Shown: positions 12,241 to 23,814 of the stretch, in pieces | Numbering within the stretch: position 1 is the stretch's first letter | Layout: each line of letters begins with the position of its first letter | Position numbers and translations under genes: made by a program | The notes under the pieces: generated by a model | Database searches by the model: none | Seen by the model: the letters and a program-made list of their open reading frames with translations, nothing else | What the model was told of the DNA's origin: nothing | Assembly (NCBI RefSeq): GCF_000764305.2 | Contig: NW_025940698.1 | Location: forward strand, 1 to 64,000 | Direction of reading: 5' to 3' | DNA length: 64,000 nt | Source: Hyalella azteca | Taxonomy: Eukaryota > Arthropoda > Malacostraca > Amphipoda > Hyalellidae

Positions 12241-12680
12241 TGTGTAATTAGTCTCTTTGATGATCTCAGGACTTTGATGGTATAGTGAATTTTAAAGTTA
12301 TTGTGGCTTAAATAAAGTCATTTACTGCACCGTATTCCATTTCTTGTCAGGTTTTGGTCAATAAATTACCATCTACCCAGCAGCATCTTATACGATTAGA
12401 TTCAAGCATATTCAGTGGAAAGACTTTATTTGAGATATTAATTATGAAATTTCACTTTAAAATAATTCTCACAGAAATATTACGCATCATTGCTAAGATG
12501 TCTAAGATATTTTTGAGTATATGGAGTATACAAGAGAAAATATATCTATTTAAAATTAATATCAACACCGCAATTGCAGCTTCGATATTCATACGAGTTT
12601 CAATTTAATAAAAAAGCATCAGTCATCAGTATGCATCAGTCAAACAAGTATGCAAAAACCACCCGTGGGCAAGCAAAAAT
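12241..12680. other. No gene seen
   Basis: AT-rich spacer between a LINE tail and a minisatellite. Confidence 0.5.
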
Positions 12681-12834
12681 CACCCGTGCATGTGGGACAA
12701 TTTCACCCATGCACATGGGACAATTTCACTCTTGCACATGGGACAATTTCACCCGTGCATGTGGGACAATTTCACCCGTGCTCGTGAGGCAATTTCACCC
12801 GTGCATGTGAGACAATTTCACCCATATTTTTAGC
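12681..12834. repeat. 23-bp tandem repeat, about 6.5 copies
   Basis: The unit is CACCCGTGCATGTGGGACAA plus TTT, with several substitutions per copy. Confidence 0.9.
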
Positions 12835-12906
12835 CTTTCCACCCGCACCCATAGCGCGGGCGCATTGCAAAGACTTCACCCGTAATGACCATAAGCGAAG
12901 TATGTC

Positions 12907-15628
12907 ACCAGAAATAACTGGTGACATACTTATATATGGTGACCAGAAATAGCAGCAACGAGAGGGACTTAGCTTTCCTCAACGAGGATTCGCCGACCTG
13001 CCTCCCCTCCCACGGCCCTCCCTCCTCACCGGACCTCGCCATCATCACCGGGCAGCTGCTACTCAGCACCTCATGGGCTCCTCAAGTTGCCCTAAATTCC
13101 GACCATTTGCCCATCCTGCTCCATCTACCTCCCGCCGTAGAGTCCCCGGCTCTCTGGTCTGCCCGCTCTTATACTAACTTTAAGAAAGCGGACTGGCATG
13201 CCTACACGGCAGCAGTTGAAGCAGCACTCGAGGCAGTCCCTCCCCACACCTCGTGCGGAGGTGAGTCGACCCTCAGGGGCGTCCTGACAACTGCTGCCAA
13301 GCAGCACATCCCTGCGGGATTCTGAAAGGAGTTTTCCCCTACAGTCAGCCCTGGCACCCGGTTGCTCATGGAGCAACGGGATGACATCAGGGCGCACAAC
13401 CCTAACGATCCCCGGCTCCCCGATCTCCAACCTAGAAATCTCCACTTCAATACAAGCCTATGCCAGGAATACCTGGCGGACACATCTTGCCTCGTGCAAC
13501 AGGCGAACTCACCAGTCAAAACGCTGGAACCTCCTCCGTTCACTATCCGGGAAACTTTGCCACCCTCCACCCAACCAGCCAATCCAATTTGGCCAGACCC
13601 CCCTCTCGTCGCAGCGCAAGATCTCCACCGCCTTTTGCAAACTATTCACCTCCATTGCTCCGCACTCCCAAAACCCATCGACCCGCCGCCTTATGCGTTG
13701 AATTTGGGCTGAGCATCCCCTGGAGAGGGACTTTGCCCCTTTCACCCCTAACATGGTGAAACTCGCCATCAGAGCCGCTAACAATTCTTCAGCTCGGGGC
13801 CCAGATGGCCTTACGGTTCTCCACCTCAAACATCTTGGCTCACGTGGCCTCCAGTTCCTCACCCACATCTTTAATATCTGTCGCCATGGCCTCCATTTCA
13901 TCTATATGGAAAAACTCAATAATCATCTCGTTACTAAAACCAGGTAAACCTGGTAACCTGGGCGCCTCATACCGCCCCATCTCCCTCCTTTGTCCAGCGG
14001 TCAAGATCCTGGAACGCCTTCTACTCCCATACATCTCTGATTCGCTCGTCACGGTTTCCTCGCAACATGGCTTTAAACCAGGGCACTCGACAGTCACCGC
14101 CCTCCTCCCGCTCGCGCACCAGATTGCGACGGGTTTCAACTCATGCCGTCCCCCAGCACGTACAGTGGCAGCTGCGGTCAACCTATCGAAAGCTTTTGAT
14201 AGTGTCGACCACCCTCTCCTCTTCAGCATGATCGCGGCCTCAGACCTACATCATAATCTGGTCCGCTGGCTTGTTACCTTAGAGGCAGGATGGCTTCCTG
14301 CCTCTACCTGAGAACAAGGTCCCCCTTCAGAACAATCCATTCTGGAGTACCCCAAGGGTCGGTCATCTCACCAGCCCTATTTAACTACTTTATCTCGAAC
14401 ATACCTGTTCCGACCTCTAACATTGCCTCATATGCAGATGACCTTACTATTTTTGTGTCGTCCCCGAGGCTCGACGCTGCGGAGGCTGATCTCTCTGAGC
14501 TCCTCCGGGGCATCTCAGACTGGTCGACCGCCAAGAAACTGGCCGTGGCTCCTGGGAAATCCTCAGTCACGCTTTTCACCCCCGACACTCACCAATCCCG
14601 TCTCCACCCCTCTGCAACAATCTGCAATGGCATCATCCCCTTGGACAAAACCCCCAAAATCTTAGGGGTCACTTGGGACACCCATTTTACGTTCTCTCCT
14701 CATGTCAGAGCCATAGCCACCAAAGCCACAGGCTCTTTACGCATCTTAAAAACCCTGGCCGGCACCAACTGGGGCTTCTCCAAGGAAGACATCATTGCCA
14801 CATATCGAACAATTATTCGCCCAATCTTAAATTATGCTGCCCCCATTTGGTACCCAGTTGCCTCACAAACTGCAATCGCAAGTCTCCAGATCATTCAAAA
14901 CTCAGCCTTGAGACTAGCCACTGGCTGCCTCAAGATGGCCCCAATCGCCCATCTCCACCATGAGACCGGCGTCCTACCCCTGTCCGCCCACTTGGACCTG
15001 GCCTGTGCGCAATTTCTCGCCAGCGCCCTCCAGCCTGCTCATGCTTCTTTCAACATCGTCTCTGCTCCCCCCGGAGACCGCCCCATGAAAGCCTCAATCA
15101 AGACAAGATTTGGCCACCTTGTGGCGCCTTTCCTGGCCGGCGGCAGGATGCCTGACGGTGCCTATGGAGAGGCAAAACACTCCCTCCGTAGGGAGATAGC
15201 CACCCGTGTTGCGGCGACGGCAGGTAACAACGCGGTCCTCTCAACCCCGCCACCACCGATTGCAGTAGAAGAGGCCTCGCTCCCTCGTCCTTACCGCTCA
15301 GCGCCATCCCAGCTACGCTCTGGATACTGCAGCTCCCTTGCGTCCTACACCCACAGGGTCGGTCGCTCCCTTAGCGCCGCTTGCCCGGAGTGTGGGGATC
15401 CCCTCCAATCCGTCCAGCACCTCTTTGCCTGCCCCGCCTTCCCCACGTCCCTCAGTGTCTCATCATTGTGGGACAACCCCGTGGAGGCGTCGACGTTCTT
15501 GGCCACCCTCCCTGCTTTTGCCCATCTCCCTCCTCTTCCGGTGCCACCCCTCTGACCACCATCAGAGCCTCCACCCATGCGAGCGTGACGTTTGGCACAA
15601 GAAACAACAACAACAACCAGAAATAACT
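12907..15628 (+). mobile_element. 5'-truncated LINE with 13-bp target-site duplication
   Basis: ACCAGAAATAACT at 12,907-12,919 is repeated exactly at 15,616-15,628, bracketing the element. From 12,95x the plus strand encodes the end of an endonuclease domain (SSPDLAII, SDHLPI) and a linker. The RT follows: ARGPDGLTVLHLKHLG, YRPISLLCP, then palm motif A SKAFDSVDH, SGVPQGSVISPALFN and the catalytic SYADDLTIF. The C-terminal domain has a zinc-knuckle-like CPECGDPLQSVQHLFACP. The longest open piece is 14,290-15,555. Stops and frameshifts at about 13,323, 13,71x, 13,94x and 14,31x kill it. The 3' end is an (AAC)n tail at about 15,602-15,618. Exact clade is uncertain (Jockey/CR1-like). Confidence 0.9.
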
Positions 15629-16270
15629 CATTGAACGTAAGCCAGCATAGTCAGGCATAACCAGAACTGAAAACAGTAATATAAATTATGGCTATTGTAA
15701 AAATTGTTTCAAATAGTGACTGGATAGTTCACAGCTCACCTATAATAATTTGACACGCAGTCCCTACTCTCAATTCCAGAAAATTATGTCGCCGACAGTC
15801 TGTCCACGCAATATCGTAATGAGCTGATGAGTAAAGAACGCTTCAATAACGGATTCAAATGGATTATGAGCGAATTCACACAACCTTTAAGCAAGCTGTA
15901 TGATGGTGTATGAGAAAGCCCCCTGGGATGAATCACGGGTGAAAACGGCCCAGTTTAGGCGGCCCAGTTTTTTTACTGGATTTAGATTTCTAGTTGCTTT
16001 GGCAAAATAATTTTCAATTTAAAAGGCAACGAGTAACAAAACGATTAGCTCGATCGGAAGTAAAGAAGCGTAAGTGAGTTTAAGTGAGCGTAAGTGAAGG
16101 ATTACTAGAGGTGGCGATCCATTGTGGCCTGGGACTGCTATGTCCCAAACAAATACCCAAGAAATACCAAAATTTCTATGGATTAGTTCATCAATAATGT
16201 AGTTGCAAATATTACCAATTTAATTACTGATTTATGTCATAGTCTATACTTAATCAGCTAACTGCCATGA
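15629..16270. other. No gene seen
   Basis: Spacer after the LINE. Only short chance frames are present. Confidence 0.5.
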
Positions 16271-16662
16271 TACAAAATTTGCTAAAGTTATTTATATAAG
16301 GAACATTTTTCCTGACTATCTGATGCATCATCCCAGTTCCGACAGTTCATTCTGGGAAATGTTGATGCATGCCAGTGATGTTAGTACTTAGTAGCTGTGC
16401 CTGTAACACAGCAGGTTACAGCCCAGCAGCCACCACTGAAAACTGTCTTAGTTTACCTGATACTTAGTCTACAAAATTTGCTAAAGTTATTTCTAAAAGG
16501 AACATTTTACCTGACTAACTGACACATCATCCCAGTTCTGGCAGTTCATTCTGGGAAGTGATGCATGTCATGTCAGTGATGATGTCATTAATGTAAGTGA
16601 TGCCTGTAGCACAGCCCAGCAGCTACCACTAAATACTGTCTTAGTCTACCTGATGCTGAGAC
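16271..16662. repeat. Tandem duplication, unit about 199 bp, two copies
   Basis: Both copies start ACAAAATTTGCTAAAGTTAT (16,272 and 16,471) and end with a CTTAGT-TACCTGATRCT motif. They share the CATCATCCCAGTTC and CAGTTCATTCTGGGAA blocks and are diverged by small indels. Confidence 0.85.
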
Positions 16663-18170
16663 AGCTGAGTCACAGACCACCATCACAAATCTATTTATTA
16701 CAATAATAACAAAATTTATTTTATATCACTTTACATGTGCAAGCAAGGTAGGTATAGCTTAAAATCAGAGTGCTCATCATCTGCTCAAGTCAGTAGGTAT
16801 TATCTTCAAACTTTGTCTTGTGCAATGCAACCTCAATTATGCCAGCACCATTATCATGGCCCTAGTATCCTATCAGGCTATTAGGTACCACAGCCCACAC
16901 TAATACCCACACTTATAGTGTTTATACGTGGGGCTAGTATTAGATGCTAATTTTTTCACTCTCAGTTGGCTATAATATGTGGCTATTCATACACAAGGAG
17001 ACTAGGAGAGTATTTGGTAAACAAACTGCAGGTGCCAGTGCATTGTTAGAAGCCATCATCTTGTGAGTGATGGAATATGGAATGCAAAATAATGATGAGT
17101 TTGAGGAAGCAGTTGGTGGCTTGGTTGCCACTCTTGCTGAAGAGATGAAAAGTTTTGTAGATCAGCATAGGCCATAGAGTGTGGGCAAGAGACCTTATAA
17201 GGTTGCATTTAAGTTTCAAAATACTACTTTCTACATTATTTTTTTTTTTTGTAGGTAATATTCATTGTGACGCACCTTCTACAGCAGATCATATCTTTGG
17301 AATATCTATAAGAACAGTTTGATATATGAAAACCTCTTGATGTTCTTAGAAACGTTGTCCTTGGGACAATGCAGTTTATATCATTTGAAACATTTGCCAT
17401 GCAGCCCCAAGCAGGATACAGAGTGGCACAAATGTGCACAGACTGCACACTATGGCGGCTGCAGCCATACTGCCAATACAGCAAATTTGCAACCTGAACC
17501 GCTTCAGACACAAGTGCATCAGCTACTTGCATCTGAAGAATATATCATCACACAATATATGGTGTGCGAATAGCTGAATACTCTTGGCTAATACTAGCCC
17601 CATGCTGCCATGCATAAGCATCATTACACTGAGAGAATAATGTAACTTGCTACATAGATCTAGGTACCTAATTGACTTTAGACCTAAGTCATTGGTCACA
17701 AGGCATGTGGCAATTCTGGTAGCAATGTCAAGGTAATTGAACCCCATCATAACTGAGGAGTTGCTCTTCTGATTGAATTTGTTCTTTTGTCAGATCATAT
17801 CATTCAGAGCTATGATAAATTATTGCACACAATCTTGCACAATCAATAATTTTCCTTAATAACTATTACTTTTTTGTGTGCAGAAATTACTTGGAATTTA
17901 AAAATAATGGCTTATAGAAAGATAACTAGAATGTATTCTATGAGCATGAGGTAAGTTCCAACTGAGTTGCAAGGCTTCCCTTGGCAAAGGTTAGATGCTG
18001 ATATATCTGTTAGAATAATACGATTTGGCAATATTATCTTCTCTATTCTCTTATAAATAATGTTATGCACTAAATTCAGGTTTATGATACAATTATAATG
18101 TGTTATCAGCATATATATAAGTGTATAATTTATAGAAAATATCAAGATTTATCATGTTCTGTGTAAGCAT
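16663..18170. other. Upstream of NFU1; no gene confirmed
   Basis: A 35-codon ORF (17,070-17,177, +), rich in Glu and starting MEYGMQNNDEFEEAV, is the only piece that looks mildly protein-like. It has no recognised family and no supported splice partners. The rest is AT-rich. Confidence 0.4.
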
Positions 18171-18171
18171 G

Positions 18172-18332
18172 CCTCAAGCATACCAAAGAGGATGCCATCT
18201 TTGCCCAATGGTGCTGCCAATCTTCATTGAAGATAATTGTATTGTGTTTTCCAACTCAGGAGCTGCATGAGCACACCTCTGGCATGCCAAAGAGGACGCC
18301 AACTTGCCACAATGGTGCCACCAACCTACACA
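18172..18332. repeat. Diverged duplication of the NFU1 5' exon segment
   Basis: 18,172-18,230 (ACCAAAGAGGATGCCATC, then CCCAATGGTGCTGCCAA) resembles 18,266-18,332 (GCCAAAGAGGACGCCAAC, then CACAATGGTGCCACCAA), which lies in the first recognisable NFU1 coding exon. The upstream copy has drifted and its frame closes at a TGA near 18,228. It reads as a decayed partial exon duplicate. Confidence 0.65.
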
Positions 18333-20658
18333 AATGATGGCTGCAGGCTGGTGCAACCTCGCAGTCTGGTCCATCAATCTGTGCGTAGCATGTTCATCCA
18401 AGTGCACGACACACCCAACCCCAACTCCCTCAAGTTCATCCCAGGAGTGCAGGTGAGCTTGAACATTATCATCTAGTAATAATAATATAGCATTGAGTTA
18501 GTTATGAAAGTGGGACATCTTTTGAATAGGTAGTTTCCTCAATGCTTTGGCTGGTAAGCCAAACAACATGCCTGAAGCCACTAGTACATTTTCAAAGGTA
18601 GGAGATGCTTCATTTCTTTCATGAAATAATGATGAAAAATCTACCACTGTCCAGGTTTTGGAGAGCGGGACTGCAGACTTCGCCAACTCCGAGAGTGCAA
18701 AACAGTCTCCCCTTGCCAAGCTGCTCTTCAGGATACCAGGAGTGCGAGGTGTATTCTTTGCACAGGATTTTATCACATTGACCAAGGTTGGTCGCCTTGG
18801 ATCTCTTCTTATTCTCCACCAAGTTTCTTTTTACTCTCATTGATAGCTATGTTTTCCACCATATTCGTAAGTACGGTACCTAGTTAGTGTTCCAGTAGGA
18901 TTTCTAAGATCTATTCCAACTTTGCTCATCATTCATGAATGTATTGGTTGAATACACCAAGGTTTTGTTGCAGAGTTTTGTAATTGTCACATAGTTTTGC
19001 GGTTGTATACTTTATCCTGACAACTCAACAACCCCTAAATCAATGACTCATTGTTGGTGATGCAGGCAGATGATGAAGATGCAGACTGGCGCACCATCAA
19101 GGCAGAGGCGTTCGCTGTAATAATGGACTTTTTTGCTTCTGGTCTGCCTGTAGTGCACGAGGGCTCTACTGGAGGGGCAGAACACAGTTAGTAGCTTGTG
19201 CGTGCTTAAGTGGCAGGCTTCATTGAACAGAACATAATGGAAACATTACTTTTATTTGAACTAGATTTTAAATAGTAGTATGTCTTATATTTGGATTCTT
19301 AGAAATTATTTATATACTTTTCCTTCCTTATAAATATTATCTATTCTTAGACATAATATCATTGCCTAATTTTTAAATTAGTTCAGATTTGAAGCTCCTG
19401 TTTTAGTATACATATCATAGGATTCTGATATGTGATTTGGACTCCGACTCTCAATTAATGAGGCTCCTCTTTCCTTTTATGATAGCTACCATGAATAACT
19501 CTCTTTTTATGAGGATGAATTCCCCTTAATCATGAATTGCCCTCGCTTTTTATGAGGACTACCATTAATTGCCCTCGCTTTTTATGAGGGCTACCATGAA
19601 TTGCCCTCGCTTTTTATGAGTTATTCCCTGTGAAAAGAAGTATAAATTTATGGTATCAATTCATCAGTTGCATGGTATGGACTCTCATTCTCTCAGTAAT
19701 ATTAATTCAATGTCAAATGTAATTATTATGTATGTTGAGGCGGCAGCAGCGACGCTGACGAAGAGACCGTAGCCATGATACAGGAGCTGCTGGACACCCG
19801 CATCCGCCCCACGGTGCAGGAGGACGGCGGCGACATCCTCTACAGGGGCTTCAGGGACGGCATAGTTTACCTGAGGGTGCGTGTCGCGTGTCTATTGCTG
19901 TTTTATTGTGTCTATTGTGATTATGTTAGGCTTCAGAGACGGCATAGTTTACCTGAGGGTGCGTGTCGCGTGTCTATTGCTGTTTTATTGTGTCTATTAT
20001 GATTATGTTAGACTTCAGAGACGGCATAGTTTACCTGAGGGTGCGTGTCGCGTGTCTATTGCTGTTTTATTGTGTCTATTTGATTTTGATAAGCTCCCAA
20101 GGTGAGGCTGACATCACAGCATGCGGGTTGATGCTGAACCTAATGACACGATCTTGCCGAGCAAATAATTTGTACCTTTGTGTGCTGCTGCATGAAGATG
20201 AACTTTGTAGGCATTACGATTTTTTGGTCTATTAGTAGTTTTGAGTAATTAAAATCAATTATTTTTATTTGGTTTCATTGTTGATTTTCCAGATGATGGG
20301 CTCATGCACCAATTGTCCTTCTTCTGTCGTCACGCTCAAGAATGGAGTTCAGAATATGATGCAGTTTTACATACCCGAGGTTTGTTGTAAGAACATTTCC
20401 TGCATAAGAAGTAAAATTGCGCTGAATTTCGTCCAAATTTGCTCAAAATGGGATAGAATCTGTGATATCCTCCAGCCTTAAGGTGCCAAAGTTTTTTCTT
20501 TACCAAAATAACTGCAGCTCGGTGACGCGGTTTTTTTTTCTGGTTGTGTTTTACAGGTGTTGGCAGTGGAAGAAGTCAAGGACCAAGAAGATTTGCTTGC
20601 CCAAGAGGAATTTGAAAAATTTGTTAAGACTGTTGAGCCACACCCGGGCAAAGAGTGA
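18267..20658 (+). CDS. NFU1: NFU1 iron-sulfur cluster scaffold, mitochondrial
   Basis: NFU1 receives or assembles [4Fe-4S] clusters in the mitochondrial matrix and passes them to lipoate synthase and respiratory enzymes (known for the family). Coding exons are 18,267-18,452, 18,655-18,786, 19,066-19,186, 19,740-19,876, 20,293-20,379 and 20,557-20,658, all with GT/AG borders and consistent phases. They give about 254 residues, the same length as human NFU1. The order is an Arg-containing presequence; the N-terminal Nfu domain ([33 protein letters not shown]); an acidic linker; then the C-terminal NifU domain ([17 protein letters not shown], then GSCTNCPSS with the cluster-binding CxxC). The start ATG at 18,267 follows a possible acceptor at 18,259, so an extra upstream exon is possible. 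The end of exon 4 and its donor are repeated three times in the intron. It is convergent with Drak. Confidence 0.96.
19478..19622. repeat. About 32-bp tandem repeat in NFU1 intron 3
   Basis: About four copies built on GAATTGCCCTCGCTTTTTAT and GAGGGCTACCAT. The first copies are degenerate. Confidence 0.85.
19847..20092 (+). repeat. 82-bp triplication of NFU1 exon 4 end plus donor
   Basis: Three units start at 19,847, 19,929 and 20,011. Each holds the last 29-30 bases of exon 4 (GACGGCATAGTTTACCTGAG plus G), the donor GTGCGT, and about 50 bases of intron. Copies 2 and 3 are preceded by TATGTTAG, so each looks like a tiny exon with both splice sites. The true exon 4 donor is at 19,877. Confidence 0.95.
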
Positions 20659-20787
20659 GCTTTTCTCTGTAGTCATATAAATTCTTTTATTTTATTACGT
20701 GCGTATTAAATAGAACTTTATTGGGGTAATCGCGCTGTGATTCTGCATGGATTTGTCGCCTACAAGCTGGTGAACCGCAAGAAGACA

Positions 20788-20960
20788 TGGAGTGGGACAA
20801 CTGAGCGTAGAGGGGATCAACTGAGCATAGAGTGGGATAACTGAGCATAGAGTGGGCCAACTGATCGTAGAGTGGGAGAACAGCGTCGAGTGGGACAATG
20901 AGCAGTGAAATAGCGTAGAATGGGATCGCTGAGGGTAGAGTGGGATAAGTGACCATATCG
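20788..20960. repeat. About 20-bp tandem repeat downstream of NFU1
   Basis: Units resemble GAGTGGGACAACTGAGCGTA, with about eight imperfect copies. Confidence 0.9.
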
Positions 20961-21343
20961 ATTGGTGGATTGAGAGTGGGTGAACTGAGAATCAAAATTC
21001 CTCAAATCAACAAATGCGCTTTTGAGGACATGAGGAAGCTCTAGCTCTGTAAGTATTCGTGTATTGCAATTTCCCGTGTACATTTGACGAGTTGAAAAGG
21101 AAGCCGCAGAGTAAATAGCAAAAATACTTATTATTGTGAGGTTTCTCTCTGCTGCGGTTCGTCTTGGCTCTGAAGTTCGTTCTAAGGAATCATTGTTAAA
21201 ATGTTTTTAGTAATATATTTAACCCGTGTTTTCTTATTCCTTCCTTCTCTTGCGAATGATTCAGTGAAGTTAGATTCTGGCAAAATGTGTACTTATTTAG
21301 CTTATCATTCAGTTGAAGAAAAATAAGACCTTGATCTCCACCA

Positions 21344-21488
21344 CGCTAAGGCCGCGAAAGCCCCTTCGTCGGCCAGCACCTTTCGCTCGTGAAGGCACTC
21401 TGTCGGCCTGCGCCTCTTTGACACAAAATTTCCTACATCGGCCTGCGCCTCTACCGTGAAGGTCCTTTCATCTGCCTTTGCCTCTCCG
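21344..21488. repeat. Degenerate 30-36-bp repeat
   Basis: Recurrent CGTCGGCCTGCGCCTC blocks with CCTTTCRTC spacers. It abuts the SINE tail. The source could be two interleaved repeats. Confidence 0.55.
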
Positions 21489-21490
21489 CT

Positions 21491-21699
21491 GTAATAATAA
21501 TAATATTATAATAATAATAGCGGTTTCGGCGTTTATTAGGCCATAGGCCTGTCGCCGATTCTTAACATCGCAGAACATCCACAACTTGTTGCGGTCTCGA
21601 ACTCACAACTCACTGATTCAATTCTGCTGTGTTTAACCGCCCGGCCTCCTTGCCGATTCTGATACTCTGAACTTTAACCACTGGGCCACCCTGCCCCAG
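21491..21699 (-). mobile_element. tRNA-derived SINE
   Basis: On the minus strand the head carries a pol III A-box-like GGTGGCCCAGTGGTTAAAG (about 21,691-21,672), a second A-box-like GGCCGGGCGGTTAAAC, and a B-box-like GAGTTCGAGACCGC (21,604-21,591). The body is followed by AAGAATCGGCGACAGGCC and an (ATT)n tail reaching 21,491. Internal pol III boxes plus a simple repeat tail define a SINE. Two A boxes suggest a dimeric or rebuilt head. Confidence 0.75.
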
Positions 21700-23814
21700 T
21701 AAAGGTGCCTTTATCGGCCTTCTCAAGACTGGTTGCACAAATTGCAGGTTGCTTGCAGTCTTGCCAGTCACAAGTTACTGACTCGTTTTGCAAACAAATA
21801 GACGCTCTACATTGCTTCACTTTGCTGCACAACTAATGCAAATTATATAAATTAAGCAAATTAAACCCCATGGCTCACCGATGACTATTGAGTGATCTTC
21901 GGTCATCAAAACCAGCTTACAAACTTCTCAGATGTAATTTCGCGCTTTTTTTTACCTGCGCTTTTTCACAGCCAACTAGAAGCCTTTCTATTATTTGTCT
22001 AGCCATTGTGCAATGCAAGAATAAAATAAAAGTTGAAACTGAAGTCTAATTGAGTCAAGTTCCGCTCAAATTTCGTTTCCAACGCAACAGCGCTTGACTC
22101 AGGCCGCTCACGAAAGCGAGTGGTTAATGTCACAAGACTCCTGATAATTGTTATGGACCGAGAAATATTTTGTAAGCGCTTGGCGTATTATGCACGCCAT
22201 CAAGGTTTGTGAGAATCGATGGTTTGCTATATAAGAAAGGTGGAGTGAATATCAGTATAACTCTACCTTGTCCAATTCTACAATTGAACAAGGGTCGTGT
22301 AATAGTGTTTCAACTAAACGCAACTTGGATAATGGATGCCAGGATATTATTGAGATTTTAAACTTTCAGTAACAAGATATATTTGACGTATGTACATAAA
22401 ATACGAAAATTCATAAATAGGATTTTCCCAACACACTAACACATTATATGCTTAAAAAGTCTTTAGCACCACGGAGCTAACATTTGTTTCAGTAATAAAC
22501 AGGTGCGATCATTATCGAGGTGTCCAGAGCGATGCAAGAAGCGATGAGACTGTCATCGTTAACTGTATGTAAGAAAAGTGATGATATCTGTGAGCAAACA
22601 TGTTCAGATGGGTGAGCACATGTTGAGGGTGGCATGGACGTGTACAAGGTACAGGTCGGTGGCAAATGTTATGGCCGTGACAGTTGTCCAAAGATACATT
22701 CGTTATGCCAAGAAACAGAACCCTTAGCATCTGCACAGATCGTATCTACAACATACGAAACTTTAAACAAGGGACCTTATTTAAGAATTCTGTTGTCTAT
22801 TGGAGGCTAAAACTTGTCAAATAGAAACATTTTACCCAATGACATAACAAAGAGAAAATATGTCAACGCCACAACTCAAATAACACGAGTTCAACTGCAA
22901 TGTTCAACGCAAAATTTATTGAGAATACGTCCCCATATTTCAGACGATGCACCGGTACACGTCACGCCGATTCCTGACGACATTCTCGCCCATCGGCTAA
23001 ACGTTTCGCGTGTGTAAGTGGACATGTTGCTAATGTATCGATAAATAAGATGAGCAAATGCGGACCGCAGGACTAAAACGTGAGGAATACAGAAGTAGCG
23101 ACCCTCATCCCGAGGCTGCGCTAGCCCCGACTGGGTTGTCGGGGCACGACGCAGCAATATGGAGAAACTAATGCCTCCTGAATGCACGTTTATGCGATGT
23201 TGCATGCAAGTGAGGAACACATATAATTTTATTTCAGTTACAATCACATTTTTCGAAGTGGAATTAACAATATAAGACTTTTGATACGGTTTTGATTAAG
23301 CAAGAGAAACTGACCATTTCAAAGGAACAGAAATGAAACCAAATCGTGTCACAAAAACGTCAGAAGCGACTCACGACACAAGGAACAGATTAGAGAATGC
23401 ATGGGATGTTGTGCTCCTGCCACAGACTATCAAATAACAAACCAACGTGTTTAGCAACGAGAAAACCTCGATCTCAGGATGTCGTCGGTCATTGAGCATT
23501 TCTGGAATGGAAAGATTGAGAAACGAGTCCGAGAAACTGCGCATTTTGATCTTCTAATCAGAGGCCGCGACACCGATACGGCAGAGGGTCTGAGGCCCCA
23601 ATACCGATACGGCAGAGGGCAAGAAGATAGAACACGTTACTGACTAATACATTGTTATTCCCACATAGGATTCCTCACAATTACTTGTTCTTAATGACTA
23701 GACTGTTGCAGTCCGAAATATTGAACACCAATAGAAAGGTAAGCCTCTTGAAGCAGTCGAAATGGTGAATATAATCGACCGTCGTTACTCGAACACGCTT
23801 GAAGCCAAATTAGT
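21700..23814. other. Intergenic between convergent NFU1 and Drak; no gene seen
   Basis: Six-frame reading gives only short frames. A short GATACGGCAGAGGG repeat lies at 23,575-23,620. Confidence 0.55.
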
